The notes: generated by a model not told the origin, from the letters alone. A stretch of DNA of 64,000 nt from Micromonosporaceae bacterium (GCA_020027875.1 JAHRHA010000010.1:28960-92959); one strand, 5' to 3'; counted from the stretch's first letter, positions 44,530 to 52,780 are shown. Made by a program: numbers and translations.

Positions 44530-45750
44530 GTGGACGTCCGGCGGACCGTGGAGGCGGTGTGGCGTATGGAATCCGCCCGCCTGGTTATCGCCCTCACCCG
44601 GCTGGTGCGTGATGTCGGCCTGGCCGAGGATCTGGCCCAGGAGGCATTCGCCGCCGCGCTGGCCCAATGGCCGGGTGAGGGCGTGCCGGACAAGCCCGGC
44701 GCCTGGCTGATGGCGGTCGCACACCGCAAGGCGGTCGACCTCATCCGCCGCGAGCGGGTCCGCGACGAGAAGTATGTCCAGCTCGTCACCGACCCGACGT
44801 TGGCCGGCCAGGTGGAGGCAGCCGATGACATGCTGGCGCTGATGTTCATCGCCTGTCACCCGGTGCTGTCTCCCGAGTCGCGGGCGGCGCTGACGCTGCG
44901 CATGATCGGAGGTCTGGGTACGGAGGAGATCGGCCGGGCCTTTCTCGTCCCGTCCGCCACCATCGGGCAGCGCATCTCCCGCGCGAAGCGGACCCTGGCC
45001 GAGGCACACGTTCCCTTCGCTGTGCCAGGTACGGCCGAGCTGCCCAAACGGCTCTCGGCCGTACTCGAGGTCATCTATCTGATCTTCAACGAGGGGTACG
45101 CACCCACGTCCGGGGATCGCTGGTTGCGTCAGGACCTGGCCGAGGACGCCATGCGACTCGGTCGGGTGCTGGCGGGACTGCTGCCTAGGGAGCCCGAGGT
45201 GCACGGGCTGGTCGCGCTGATGGAGCTGCACGCATCCCGGTTCGGTGTCCGAACCGGAGCCGACGGTCAACCAGTGCTGCTGGAGGACCAGGACCGCTCC
45301 CGCTGGGACCGCACCCTGATCGCCCACGGACTGGCGGAGCTGGGCCGGGCGGTGAACCTGGGCCGGCCCCTCGGCCCCTACACGCTGCAGGCGGCAATCG
45401 CCGGGTGCCATGCCAGAGCAAGGACGTTCGCCGAGACGGACTGGGAGGCGGTAGTCGCGCTCTACGACGCGCTGGCCCAGTTGGCGCCGTCGCCGGTGGT
45501 GGAACTCAACCGGGCTGTTGCGGTCCTGCACGCGGACGGCGCCGAGGCCGCACTGCGCTTGCTCGACGCCATCCGCGACGACCCGAGGATGGCCCGTTAC
45601 CACCTCTACGGCGCCGTGCGCGGCGATGTCCTCCGGCGGCTCGGCCGGTACCCCGAGGCGGCCGAGGAACTCGAGCGAGCAGCTGGGCTCGCCCCGACCC
45701 CGCACGAGCGCCGGCTACTGCTGCACCGCGCCGCCGCGGTCAACGCGTAG
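44530..45750 (+). CDS. ECF sigma factor, group ECF42
   Basis: 406 residues. Region 2 ('LTRLVRDVGLAEDLAQEAFAAALAQWP', 'PGAWLMAVAHRKAVDLIRRE') and region 4 ('ALTLRMIGGLGTEEIGRAFLVPSATIGQRISRAKR') are followed by a ~210-residue C-terminal extension with TPR-like helices ('VVELNRAVAVLHADGAEAALRLLDAI', 'RADVLRRLGRYPEAAEELERA' pattern). The extension replaces an anti-sigma factor in this group and is needed for activity. Start GTG 44530. It lies between DGPF and RibD-type genes, the standard ECF42 neighbourhood. Confidence 0.94.
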   Translation: MDVRRTVEAVWRMESARLVIALTRLVRDVGLAEDLAQEAFAAALAQWPGEGVPDKPGAWLMAVAHRKAVDLIRRERVRDEKYVQLVTDPTLAGQVEAADDMLALMFIACHPVLSPESRAALTLRMIGGLGTEEIGRAFLVPSATIGQRISRAKRTLAEAHVPFAVPGTAELPKRLSAVLEVIYLIFNEGYAPTSGDRWLRQDLAEDAMRLGRVLAGLLPREPEVHGLVALMELHASRFGVRTGADGQPVLLEDQDRSRWDRTLIAHGLAELGRAVNLGRPLGPYTLQAAIAGCHARARTFAETDWEAVVALYDALAQLAPSPVVELNRAVAVLHADGAEAALRLLDAIRDDPRMARYHLYGAVRGDVLRRLGRYPEAAEELERAAGLAPTPHERRLLLHRAAAVNA

Positions 45751-45788
45751 TCCGCTTTGGCGCTGGATTGAGATCACAGGAGGTCGAA

Positions 45789-46370
45789 GTGTCTGCATCA
45801 GTGCTCTACATGTCGATGTCACTCGACGGGTACATCGCGGGTCCGAACGACGAACCGGGCAACCCCGGCGGTGACGGCTTCAACCGGCTGCACGAGTGGA
45901 TCGTCACTCCAGACGGGGAGTTCGGCCGGCCGTCCGGGCCGGCCGGACAATTGTGGGACGAATGGAACGCCACCGGCGCGGTGTTGGCGGGTCGGCGAAC
46001 CGTGGAGCAGGTCGATCACTGGCGCGGTGATGCTCACGGTGTCCCGATCTTCGTGCCCAGTCACCGGCCGCCGGGTCCTTCGGTGGCGAACTATCCGTTG
46101 GTGACGTACGTGTCCGATGGGATCGCCAGCGCGATGGCACAGGCGAAGGCCGCCGCCGGGGACCGGAACGTGTTGGTGCATGGCGCTTACACGGCGCAAC
46201 GGGCGCTCGAGGCCGGCGTGCTGGACGAGTTGGAAATTCACCAGATCCCGGTGCTGTTCGGTCGTGGCCGTCGGCTGTTCGAGGTGTTGCCGTCGCGTAT
46301 CGAGCTGGAGATCGTTCGGGTGATCGACACGCCGGAGGCCACACACATCCACTATCGCGTCCGTCGCTGA
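45789..46370 (+). CDS. Dihydrofolate reductase/RibD-like protein
   Basis: 193 residues of the same RibD C-terminal family as the gene at 43190-43807. 'LYMSMSLDGYIAGPNDEPGNPGGDGFNRLHEW' is the common N-terminus, 'GAVLAGRRTVEQVDHW' and 'VHGAYTAQRALEAGVLDELEIHQIPVLFGRGRRLF' follow. An excellent AGGAGG lies 6 bases before GTG 45789. It is the third gene of the DGPF-ECF42 operon and probably reduces or detoxifies the compound that triggers it. Its 3' end overlaps a truncated sigma gene on the other strand. Confidence 0.9.
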   Translation: MSASVLYMSMSLDGYIAGPNDEPGNPGGDGFNRLHEWIVTPDGEFGRPSGPAGQLWDEWNATGAVLAGRRTVEQVDHWRGDAHGVPIFVPSHRPPGPSVANYPLVTYVSDGIASAMAQAKAAAGDRNVLVHGAYTAQRALEAGVLDELEIHQIPVLFGRGRRLFEVLPSRIELEIVRVIDTPEATHIHYRVRR

Positions 46371-46507
46371 TCCGGTCGACCAGCGCCCGACCAGCGCAGC
46401 CACGCCTCCTGGACCAGGTCCTCGGCGTCGGCGACGCTGCCCGTCATGCGGTGCGCGACGTCGAAGAGCAGCCTCCGATGCGCGGCGAAGACCTGCGTGC
46501 CGATCAT
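46352..46507 (-). pseudogene. SigJ-type sigma factor, 5' fragment
   Basis: Only 51 codons remain. 'QVFAAHRRLLFDVAHRMTGSVADAEDLVQEAWLRW' is the first part of sigma region 2 in SigJ-like factors (full length about 300 residues). After 'RWSGAG' the frame leaves the family and stops inside the 3' end of the RibD-type gene. The ATG overlaps the epimerase stop (ATGA), the normal operon order for this pair. A deletion or recombination at about 46370-46400 has removed the rest. Confidence 0.85.
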
Positions 46508-47430
46508 GACTGTGGAGCACCTCGCGTGCCGGCGAGCGCGCGCAGACCGTCGGCGACAGTGGGATAGACCGGTTTCCAGCCCAGCTCGCGTCGGGCCTTC
46601 TCGGTGGACACCCTCAGGCTGATCGTGGCGGCTCGGTGCATGTACGGAGCCACGACCGTCACCCAGGTGGGCATCGTCATCGGCTTCGGAGTACCGAATG
46701 CCTCGGCGGTGGCCCTGACCATGCCACCGAAACCCAGCCTCGACTCGTCGGCGATGTTGTACGCCTCTCCGGGCCGGCCGTGCTCGATCGCGGCGAGCAT
46801 TGCCGTGGCCGCGTCCGCCAGATTGATCCACGGCAGGACGCGGCCGTGGTCGTCAAAGGACGGCAGCCGGCGCTTGCGCAGCATGTCGACCAGGGCGTCC
46901 GTGCCGCCCTCGCCATAGAACAAGCCGTACCGCAGCGAGATCGCCTCGATGCCGTCGGCCGCATTGGCCAGGCGCTCCTTCTCCCGCATGCCCTCCAGGT
47001 GCCGGGCGAATCCACGGTTGCGATCAGTGACGCCAAAGGGATCGGACTCGGCGAGGACGTGGTCGCCGAAGTCGCGGTAGCCGTAGCCGAAGACGATGTT
47101 CTCGCCGACGAACCGGCGCGCGCCCGTGGTCCGGGCGGCGTCCAGCAGGTTCCTCGTGCCCGCGATGCGCAGGTCGTCGGTGGGGTACATGCCCTTGTGC
47201 GCCATAGGAGGTTTCTTCAACGCCGTCGCGGCGTGCACCACGACATCGGCCCGCACGCCCGACACGGCATCGAGTAGGCCATCGCGGTCGAGCAGATCGG
47301 CGCGTACGTCATTGCCCGCCCCCCGGCCCAGGCCCAGCACGCGGTGACCGGCTCCGGTCAGCGTGCGGACGATGTGTTGGCCGAAGACGCCGCTGGCTCC
47401 AGCCACGATGACTGTCTTCTCCGTGTTCAT
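46504..47430 (-). CDS. NAD(P)-dependent epimerase/dehydratase-like reductase
   Basis: 308 residues of the extended short-chain dehydrogenase class. The Rossmann motif 'VIVAGASGVFGQHIVRTL' starts at residue ~6. 'DVVVHAATALKK', the Tyr/Lys region replaced by 'GENIVFGYGYRDFGDHV' and 'RYGLFYGEGG' follow. The catalytic Tyr-x-x-x-Lys is not obvious, as in several atypical members. It normally sits in an operon with a SigJ-type factor, which is truncated here. ATG 47430 is used because it places the Rossmann motif at the N-terminus. Confidence 0.87.
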   Translation of the reverse strand: MNTEKTVIVAGASGVFGQHIVRTLTGAGHRVLGLGRGAGNDVRADLLDRDGLLDAVSGVRADVVVHAATALKKPPMAHKGMYPTDDLRIAGTRNLLDAARTTGARRFVGENIVFGYGYRDFGDHVLAESDPFGVTDRNRGFARHLEGMREKERLANAADGIEAISLRYGLFYGEGGTDALVDMLRKRRLPSFDDHGRVLPWINLADAATAMLAAIEHGRPGEAYNIADESRLGFGGMVRATAEAFGTPKPMTMPTWVTVVAPYMHRAATISLRVSTEKARRELGWKPVYPTVADGLRALAGTRGAPQS

Positions 47431-47529
47431 GTCTATGAGACAACTCTTCCTTTTGGAATGTGACAACTGAAGGTGGACGCCCCCAGGCGACTACCCCCCG
47501 TACGTTAGAAGTCTGTCTGGGGAGTTGCC

Positions 47530-47691
47530 ATGAACTTGCCGAATGTCGTATCGCGGGACGCCTGGTTGGTCGCGCGCAAGGAACTTCTCGCGCGGGAGAA
47601 GGAGGCCACCGTTCACCTAGCCACGGCAGGCCCATGGCGTCCTTCGCTGAAGGTTGCTCGGTCGCCATCCTGGCAAGTTCCAGCTCAATGA
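47530..47691 (+). pseudogene. DUF899 protein, 5' fragment
   Basis: Starting at ATG 47530 behind GGGGAG, the first ~27 residues ('LPNVVSRDAWLVARKELLAR') match the N-terminus of DUF899 thioredoxin-like proteins (normally ~230 residues). After 'EKEAT' the sequence becomes the complement of a PIN-domain gene and soon stops. The promoter region and ribosome site are kept, the body is lost. Confidence 0.8.
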
Positions 47692-47806
47692 CCTCCGTCG
47701 TGACTCCGGCTCCCGCGCACCAGTCTCGGAGAAGCCTGAGTTGGCCGGCCGCCGCGAAATTGATCAGTGTGCAGGTGTCGAGAAAGGTGCGCCTGGCTGG
47801 ATTCAC
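47608..47806 (-). pseudogene. PIN-domain toxin-like protein, 5' fragment
   Basis: GTG 47806 overlaps the stop of the XRE/M78 gene by 4 bp. The first ~66 residues contain the PIN start 'RTFLDTCTLINFAAAGQL' with the first catalytic Asp, and 'TTEVIELELAR' with the Glu. Beyond about 47610 the frame enters the DUF899 fragment, so the second half with the remaining acids is gone. A full-length partner would be a nuclease or toxin controlled by the upstream regulator. Confidence 0.8.
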
Positions 47807-48960
47807 AGCGCATAGACCGGGTACGTTGCGTCTCCAGTTCCTGGCCCCGCACGACGACGCTTCGGCGGAGTGAGTTCACCAAGGAGGTCATCCGGCTCTG
47901 CGTTCAGCAAGCGGGCGAGTGGCCGTACCCCAAGGTCCCCTTTGACGAAGGCGTACACGGCTCTTTGAAGAACGAGGCCGGGCGCGCGTCGTTCATTTCG
48001 AGCTTGTAAGTCTGCCGTTCGTCCAGGCCGCAGCGCGATGCGGGCTGATGACATCTCCCGTAGCCGGTCCCGTCCCGCGGCGTTGACGATGCCCAGGTTG
48101 TGCATACGGAAGGCCAGGGCATCAAGGCTTACTCGAAGGCGGCCCAGTAGCTCGACGACGGTCGGTTCGGCCGGCTCGCCACCCTGCGCCGCGTCCCGCA
48201 AAGCCCACTCAGGCATGAGGAACGCGGCGGCGAAGGCATTCGCGCGACGTTCCTTGCCAGACCGGTCGCCAAAGACATCCTCATCCAGGGTTAGCTCGTG
48301 CGCATCACCGGCCAAGAGATGACCCAGCTCGTGAGCGAGGGTAAACCGTTGCCGCGTTGCCGAGACGCCGCTGGAGACAAGTGCCAAGCTCAGGTCGGCT
48401 GTCGAGAGGGCTAGCCCGTCGATACCTGCAGGCAACGGCTGGATCGTTACGTCAATGCCGAGAGTTTCCTCCACGAGAGCCGCGAGGTCGTCTAGCTCTG
48501 GTGGAAGATCGTTGGTGCCCAGCGCCATTTCCTGGTGTGCACTGTTTGCCAGCGCATAGCCCTGTTGTACGGGGTCGCTGCGGGCATTCGTCGGTAGGAC
48601 ATCGACGTGACCCGGACTGGGGTACCCCAAGTCGGTGAGCAGCTGGTCCAGTTCGTTGATTTGTTCGGCGAACGCAACGGCTTGATCTACCGGGCGGCGT
48701 TCGGTCAACGTTGCCCGCACCGCGATCAGGCGGGGGCTTTCCTCTCTGTCATCGTCGGCAAGCAACCACTGGGTGGAGAGCCCGAGTTGCTCGGCGATCA
48801 GCGCGACCTCCAGAGACTTGAACTCGCGCCGTCCCGCCAACGCCTTGCTCAGCGCGGTGGGGTCCATGCCGGTCGCCCTTGCCAAATCCTGCTGCGTCGA
48901 ACCCGCCTCGGTGATGGCCTTGCGGATCCGTCGGGCAAGGACCTCGCGGCTGAGCGTCAT
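47803..48960 (-). CDS. XRE-family regulator with ImmA/IrrE (M78) metallopeptidase domain
   Basis: 385 residues. Residues 5-70 are an XRE helix-turn-helix ('TQQDLARATGMDPTALSKALAGRR'). The second half has the zinc-protease signature HELGH in 'FTLAHELGHLLAGD' with a downstream Glu in 'ERRANAFAAAFLMP'. Proteins of this kind act like ImmA: stress or a phage signal triggers cleavage of a repressor, or they act as antitoxins of adjacent toxin genes. Here a PIN-domain gene follows with GTGA overlap, but it is truncated. A perfect 8-bp inverted repeat 18 bp upstream is a likely autoregulatory operator. Confidence 0.9.
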   Translation of the reverse strand: MTLSREVLARRIRKAITEAGSTQQDLARATGMDPTALSKALAGRREFKSLEVALIAEQLGLSTQWLLADDDREESPRLIAVRATLTERRPVDQAVAFAEQINELDQLLTDLGYPSPGHVDVLPTNARSDPVQQGYALANSAHQEMALGTNDLPPELDDLAALVEETLGIDVTIQPLPAGIDGLALSTADLSLALVSSGVSATRQRFTLAHELGHLLAGDAHELTLDEDVFGDRSGKERRANAFAAAFLMPEWALRDAAQGGEPAEPTVVELLGRLRVSLDALAFRMHNLGIVNAAGRDRLREMSSARIALRPGRTADLQARNERRAPGLVLQRAVYAFVKGDLGVRPLARLLNAEPDDLLGELTPPKRRRAGPGTGDATYPVYAL

Positions 48961-48977
48961 AGGCCCAGCCTACTTCA

Positions 48978-48996
48978 ACTTGCGAAAATCGCAAGT
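48978..48996. promoter_or_regulatory. Operator upstream of the XRE/M78 gene
   Basis: ACTTGCGA-AAA-TCGCAAGT is a perfect inverted repeat of 8-bp arms with a 3-base centre, 18 bases ahead of the regulator's ATG. Its size fits binding by an XRE-type dimer and therefore autoregulation. Confidence 0.6.
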
Positions 48997-49129
48997 AACC
49001 TACTGGAAGGCCGGCTGGGATCAGGCCGTTGGTACTGTCGTTCGACACCGACATCGTGCAGGACATGCCGGTGGACGAGTTTGACTCGGCTCTGTTCGCT
49101 CGCCGGGCGCCCCGGTGCCCGTACCAGGG

Positions 49130-49273
49130 TCATTGGCACCGCCGCCGCCGCACTGCGCGCGGGTGGTGATCGCCCGCATAGGCCGCTCGGACGAGGTCGG
49201 CCACCTCTTCGGCTATGCCGGCATCAACTAGTTGCTTGGACAACAGGTCGAGCAGCGTACCCTCATCGTCCAT
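49130..49273 (-). CDS. Small hypothetical protein, 47 residues
   Basis: From ATG 49273, with GGGAGGG 8 bases upstream, a frame encodes an acidic helix-prone segment ('EGTLLDLLSKQLVDAGIAEEVADLVRAAY') and a basic tail. It lies in the 417-bp gap before the nuclease-helicase operon and is divergent from it. No family is recognisable. Supported only by the ribosome site and composition; it may be a small regulator or not a gene. Confidence 0.3.
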   Translation of the reverse strand: MDDEGTLLDLLSKQLVDAGIAEEVADLVRAAYAGDHHPRAVRRRRCQ

Positions 49274-49341
49274 TCCGCCCATCCCTCCCGGAACGTCACA
49301 GCCCGTAGTCTTCTCCACACCAGATGATCGAAGGCTGGGTA

Positions 49342-49369
49342 TTGCTGGAAAACACTGGAGGACTATACA
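49342..49369 (+). promoter_or_regulatory. Strong sigma-70-like promoter of the nuclease-helicase operon
   Basis: TTGCTG (49342-49347), a 16-bp spacer and TATACA (49364-49369) form a near-consensus promoter. Transcription should begin at about 49376-49378, right at GTG 49378, giving a leaderless message. This argues against ATG 49324 as the start codon of the first gene. Confidence 0.65.
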
Positions 49370-49377
49370 GTACCACC

Positions 49378-50193
49378 GTGGGCGAGTCCATAGAGGGTTT
49401 AGAGCGGATGATCGTCGAGTTGCGGTCCGCGGTTCGCCACGCGGCGATGGCGGGGGATCGGGCGCAGGCGCGGACTTTGCGCGCCGAACTGCGCCGGGCC
49501 GAGGCTGCCTGGGACGACGCACTCGCCGAGCTCGAGGAGAGCGCTGAGCTCGGAGAACCGGCGGTACGGGCACCGGAGCGCACGCGGCCGAAGCCGGCTG
49601 CCCCCCTGTTGCCGATGCGGGAGCAGGTCCACCACGTGCTGACGCTGTTGACCGTGCCGGCCGCGCCGCGGCTCATCGTCGCCGTCCACGACGCGTTCTT
49701 CTCGGGCGAGATGATCTCCGCCCGGCTCACCAGCCTCCGCCGCGACGAGGAGCGCTCATACCGGAGCGCGCCCAACGCTCGTCCGTACTATCTCTGCCCG
49801 GCCCTGACCGCCGACCTGCTCGCGCCGGCCCGCGGCCTGCTCTCGGTCTCGACCTGGGCCATGGCCGGTCGCATCGTCGGGCCGCTCAGCCCGCGGGTGC
49901 ACTATCTGACCTCCGCGATGCAGGTCGCCGACTACATCACCCGCCTCGACGACCCACGGCCGGCCGCCGCGCGCCTGCTGTGGCGCTTCGCCGCCAACAT
50001 CCCGGGCGCGGCCGAGGGCGGCGTCCGACCCGAGTCGGTGGCGAAGGCTGCGCGGGCCGAGCTCGTCATCCACGAGGAGGCCGACCTCTATGACCGGGAG
50101 GCATCGGCGGAGCGGGCCGCCCGGCTCTCACCCGTGGTGCAGCTCTTCGGCAGCCGGCTGGACGTTGTTAGGGACAAAGAGGAAACCGGGTGA
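49378..50193 (+). CDS. Unknown protein, first gene of nuclease-helicase operon
   Basis: 271 residues that I do not recognise. Residues ~3-75 form a charged helical coiled coil ('LERMIVELRSAVRHAAMAGDR', 'AELRRAEAAWDDALAELEE'). A Pro-rich linker leads to a region with winged-helix character ('REQVHHVLTLLTVPAAPRLIVAVHDAFFSGEMISARLTSLRRDEERSY' pattern, then 'PYYLCPALTADLLAPARGLLSV'). That suggests a DNA-binding or sensing role. GTG 49378 is preferred over ATG 49324 because a promoter ends just before it. The stop overlaps the nuclease gene (GTGA). It may regulate the operon or target the nuclease. Confidence 0.75.
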   Translation: MGESIEGLERMIVELRSAVRHAAMAGDRAQARTLRAELRRAEAAWDDALAELEESAELGEPAVRAPERTRPKPAAPLLPMREQVHHVLTLLTVPAAPRLIVAVHDAFFSGEMISARLTSLRRDEERSYRSAPNARPYYLCPALTADLLAPARGLLSVSTWAMAGRIVGPLSPRVHYLTSAMQVADYITRLDDPRPAAARLLWRFAANIPGAAEGGVRPESVAKAARAELVIHEEADLYDREASAERAARLSPVVQLFGSRLDVVRDKEETG

Positions 50194-51296
50194 ACGCCGG
50201 GACCGAGGCAGCCCTCGACCGCATCCGCGGCGACGTGCCGGCACGCAATCACAATGCCCGTACGATCTCGGCGCTGACCAGCAATCCGGGCTGCAACCGT
50301 CGCGGCGTCATGGATGCGGCTGGCATCGACAAGGAGCGCCTCGCGGCGTACGTGGGCTTCCCCGTCCAGTTTGGACAGTCGCAGTTCGCGATCACGCGGG
50401 GCAACGTGTTCGAGGCGCAGGTGAAGGCGAACGGCTGCGCGGAGTTGCTGACGCTGCTGAGGGACAAGCTGGAGCTGGAGCTGCCCGAAGTGTCGTACGA
50501 CGACCTGGAGGCGGTGGGCGGCAACCTCAGCCGGGAAGTGCGACACGCCCGTACGCGGAACCTGCTGGCCCGGGCGGCCAGCGGCTCCGAGGATGCGGGC
50601 ACGCTGTTCGACCACCCGCTGCTGCGGCTCGAGGTCGGTGGACGGCACGTGTATCTCGAGCCGGACCTGATCGCGTTCCAGTGGAAAGGCCAGTTCCACG
50701 TCGTCGAGATCAAGTCGTTTCCGGTGATCGACGGCCAGGCGGACGGCGGGAAGGTCGCGGCCGCGGCGATCCAGTCGGCCGTGTATGTGCTGTGTCTTCG
50801 GGCGATGCTGGCGGAGCAGGGCTTTCCCGATTCGGCAGTGGCGCACGATGTGGTGCTGGTGTGCCCCAAGGATTTCTCGAACCAGCTGACTGCGACCTTT
50901 GTGGACGTACGCAAACAGCTCACCGTGCTTCGGCGGCAGCTCTCCCGGCTGACGCGGATCGACGAGCTGGTCTCGTTGCTGCCGCCCACTGTGTCGCTGT
51001 CAATCTCGCGGCCCGCTGCGGAGGTGGCGGAGGATCTTGGGTTGATCGAGGCGCGGTACATGCCGGAGTGTCTGAACAACTGTGAGTTGGCCCGGTTCTG
51101 TCGGGACGAATCGCGTGGGTGTACCCGCGTGATGGGGCGCACGGTCAGCGAGGATCTGGGCGGTGTGGAGACGGTCGAGACGGCGCTCGGGCTGGCGCGA
51201 GGTTCGTTGGCGCCGTCGCCGGAGCAGGTCGAGGCAGCTTCGCTGCTGCGGTTGGCGTGGTCGCTGCGTGCTGAGTGTCTCGGGAGTGCGGCATGA
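50190..51296 (+). CDS. Cas4/RecB-like PD-(D/E)XK nuclease with C-terminal cysteine cluster
   Basis: 368 residues. The nuclease core shows D159 in 'YLEPDLIAF' and E173-x-K175 in 'VVEIKSFPV', with motif IV Gln in 'AAAIQSAVYVLCLRA'. C294, C298, C304 and C311 in 'ECLNNCELARFC...GC' form a cluster that could bind an iron-sulphur centre, as in Cas4 and AddB. It would cut or resect DNA. Start GTG 50190 overlaps the first gene; its stop overlaps the next gene (ATGA). No cas1 or CRISPR is nearby, so it is not a Cas4 of an adaptation module. Next to an SF1 helicase it probably forms a nuclease-helicase machine, for example in defence or repair. Confidence 0.85.
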   Translation: MNAGTEAALDRIRGDVPARNHNARTISALTSNPGCNRRGVMDAAGIDKERLAAYVGFPVQFGQSQFAITRGNVFEAQVKANGCAELLTLLRDKLELELPEVSYDDLEAVGGNLSREVRHARTRNLLARAASGSEDAGTLFDHPLLRLEVGGRHVYLEPDLIAFQWKGQFHVVEIKSFPVIDGQADGGKVAAAAIQSAVYVLCLRAMLAEQGFPDSAVAHDVVLVCPKDFSNQLTATFVDVRKQLTVLRRQLSRLTRIDELVSLLPPTVSLSISRPAAEVAEDLGLIEARYMPECLNNCELARFCRDESRGCTRVMGRTVSEDLGGVETVETALGLARGSLAPSPEQVEAASLLRLAWSLRAECLGSAA

Positions 51297-52780
51297 GTGC
51301 GCTGACGTCGCTGGCCCGGGCCCGAGCCTTTGAGACGGGCCGGGCGATGCCGATCGCGACGCGGCGGCACGTCTTCTTGAGCGATCGGCCGCTGGTGTTC
51401 GTGCCGCTGTCACTGGCGGGGGAGGCGAACGTGCCGCTGGCTTGTCTCGTGGGTGCGTCCGTTGAGTCGCGGACGTTGCTGATCGTGCCGCAGCCGCGGA
51501 ACCGGGATCTGCGGTTCGCGTTCGCGGCGTCGCTCGCGTCGGTGGTTCTGGACTATGTGGAGAGCTTCACGGGCTCGATGGAGACCGTACGGGATAAGAA
51601 TGTGTTTACGGATGCGCCGCAGTTGTTGGTGGCGAACCCTGCTGGGGTCGCGTTTACGCGGCTGCTGGGTCGGTCGACGCGGCTGCGGCGGACGGAGGGG
51701 GAGTACGCGGTCGACCCGTCGGTGCCGTTGTTGGGTCGGTGGCTGACGCACTTCGCGGAGCGGACGGAGCACCCGGGGTCGTCTTCGATGTTGGCTTTGA
51801 CTTCTGTGATGGCGGCGCATTGGGCGACGGGGCAGAGCGCGCTGGAGGACGCGAACCTGGCCGCGTTGATGGGCTGGATCGCGCCGTGGGACGGGCTGAC
51901 CGGGCCCGAGGCGGCGCTGGAGGCCGAGGATCCGGTGCGGTGGCCGCCGGCCGGGCCGACGACGGATCCAGGCTTCGACAACGAGGTGCTCGCGCCGCTG
52001 GTGCGGGCCTATGACGCGGCTGCGTCCTCCGATGGCGCTGCGGCGCTCGCGCGGGCTTTGGCGAAGTTGGAATCGGCGCTGCGGTCGCAAATGGAGCCTA
52101 CGTGGCAGCTCATGTGGCAGGCGGTGTCGCTGTTGCGGGCGTTGGATCCGGGGCCGTCGGTGGAGCGGCGGTGGGCCGAGGAGCGGCGGGAGTTCAGCGA
52201 GGGGATGGAGTACTGGCGCGGCGGCGGGCTGCCGCAGGCTCGGTTGGACAACGCTGTGGCGGCCGCCCGGCGGCTCAGCACGTTGGAGCGAGAGCTCGAT
52301 ACGTACACAGTGGACCTGGCTTTCGACGATGGGCTGCAGATGGCGGAGTTCCGGGTAAGCGGCGAGGCGTTCGCCGGCACGGTGATCGAGAGTGATCCGC
52401 ATCGTCTGGTTCAGGGCGCCACGAAGCGTGTGCTCCATCCGCTGATCACGGTTCGGACGGGCGACCCGGTTCGGCTTGAGGTCAGTACGACGCTAAAGGC
52501 GGCCAGCCGGCCGAGCCAGGAGGCGACGATCGTGTCGGTGTCGGCCGGCGAGGAGGGCATCGACGTCAAGCTGGAGCTGGCGAAGGGAATGGGTGGAGGG
52601 CACGTCGCGAAGCCTGGTGCGGTTCCCGTCGTGTCGGAGTCGTTGTGTTACAGCACGCTGAGGACGGACGCCGGGCAGTGGCCTACCTTCCCGAAGCGGG
52701 AGGAGACGCCGTGGATGCACGGCGGGCCGCCAGCGGAGTACGTGCCGACCAATGAGGATGCGGTGGAGGCGTGGTCATGA
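51293..52780 (+). CDS. Unknown protein, third gene of nuclease-helicase operon
   Basis: 495 residues without a domain I can name. The first ~180 residues look alpha/beta ('HVFLSDRPLVFVPLSLAGEANVPLACLVG', 'LLIVPQPRNRDLRFAFAASLASVVLDYVESF'), with 'QLLVANPAGVAFTRLLGRSTR' reading like a degenerate Rossmann or nuclease-associated core. The middle is helical and Trp/Ala-rich. The last ~130 residues are beta-rich ('VDLAFDDGLQMAEFRVSGEAFAGTVIESDP', 'TVRTGDPVRLEVSTTLK'). Such a three-part build may serve as a scaffold between nuclease and helicase. ATG 51293 overlaps the nuclease stop; the helicase ATG overlaps its own stop. Confidence 0.8.
   Translation: MSALTSLARARAFETGRAMPIATRRHVFLSDRPLVFVPLSLAGEANVPLACLVGASVESRTLLIVPQPRNRDLRFAFAASLASVVLDYVESFTGSMETVRDKNVFTDAPQLLVANPAGVAFTRLLGRSTRLRRTEGEYAVDPSVPLLGRWLTHFAERTEHPGSSSMLALTSVMAAHWATGQSALEDANLAALMGWIAPWDGLTGPEAALEAEDPVRWPPAGPTTDPGFDNEVLAPLVRAYDAAASSDGAAALARALAKLESALRSQMEPTWQLMWQAVSLLRALDPGPSVERRWAEERREFSEGMEYWRGGGLPQARLDNAVAAARRLSTLERELDTYTVDLAFDDGLQMAEFRVSGEAFAGTVIESDPHRLVQGATKRVLHPLITVRTGDPVRLEVSTTLKAASRPSQEATIVSVSAGEEGIDVKLELAKGMGGGHVAKPGAVPVVSESLCYSTLRTDAGQWPTFPKREETPWMHGGPPAEYVPTNEDAVEAWS

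Noticed and set aside
44425..45705. A 426-codon minus-strand frame
   Set aside because: Antisense shadow of the ECF42 sigma gene, which has full domain support on the plus strand.
50190..51296. Cas4 of a CRISPR-Cas adaptation module
   Set aside because: No cas1, cas2, effector or repeat array anywhere in the window.
51410..52438. A 342-codon minus-strand frame inside the operon
   Set aside because: Arg/Gln/His-rich shadow of the third operon gene; no start signal.
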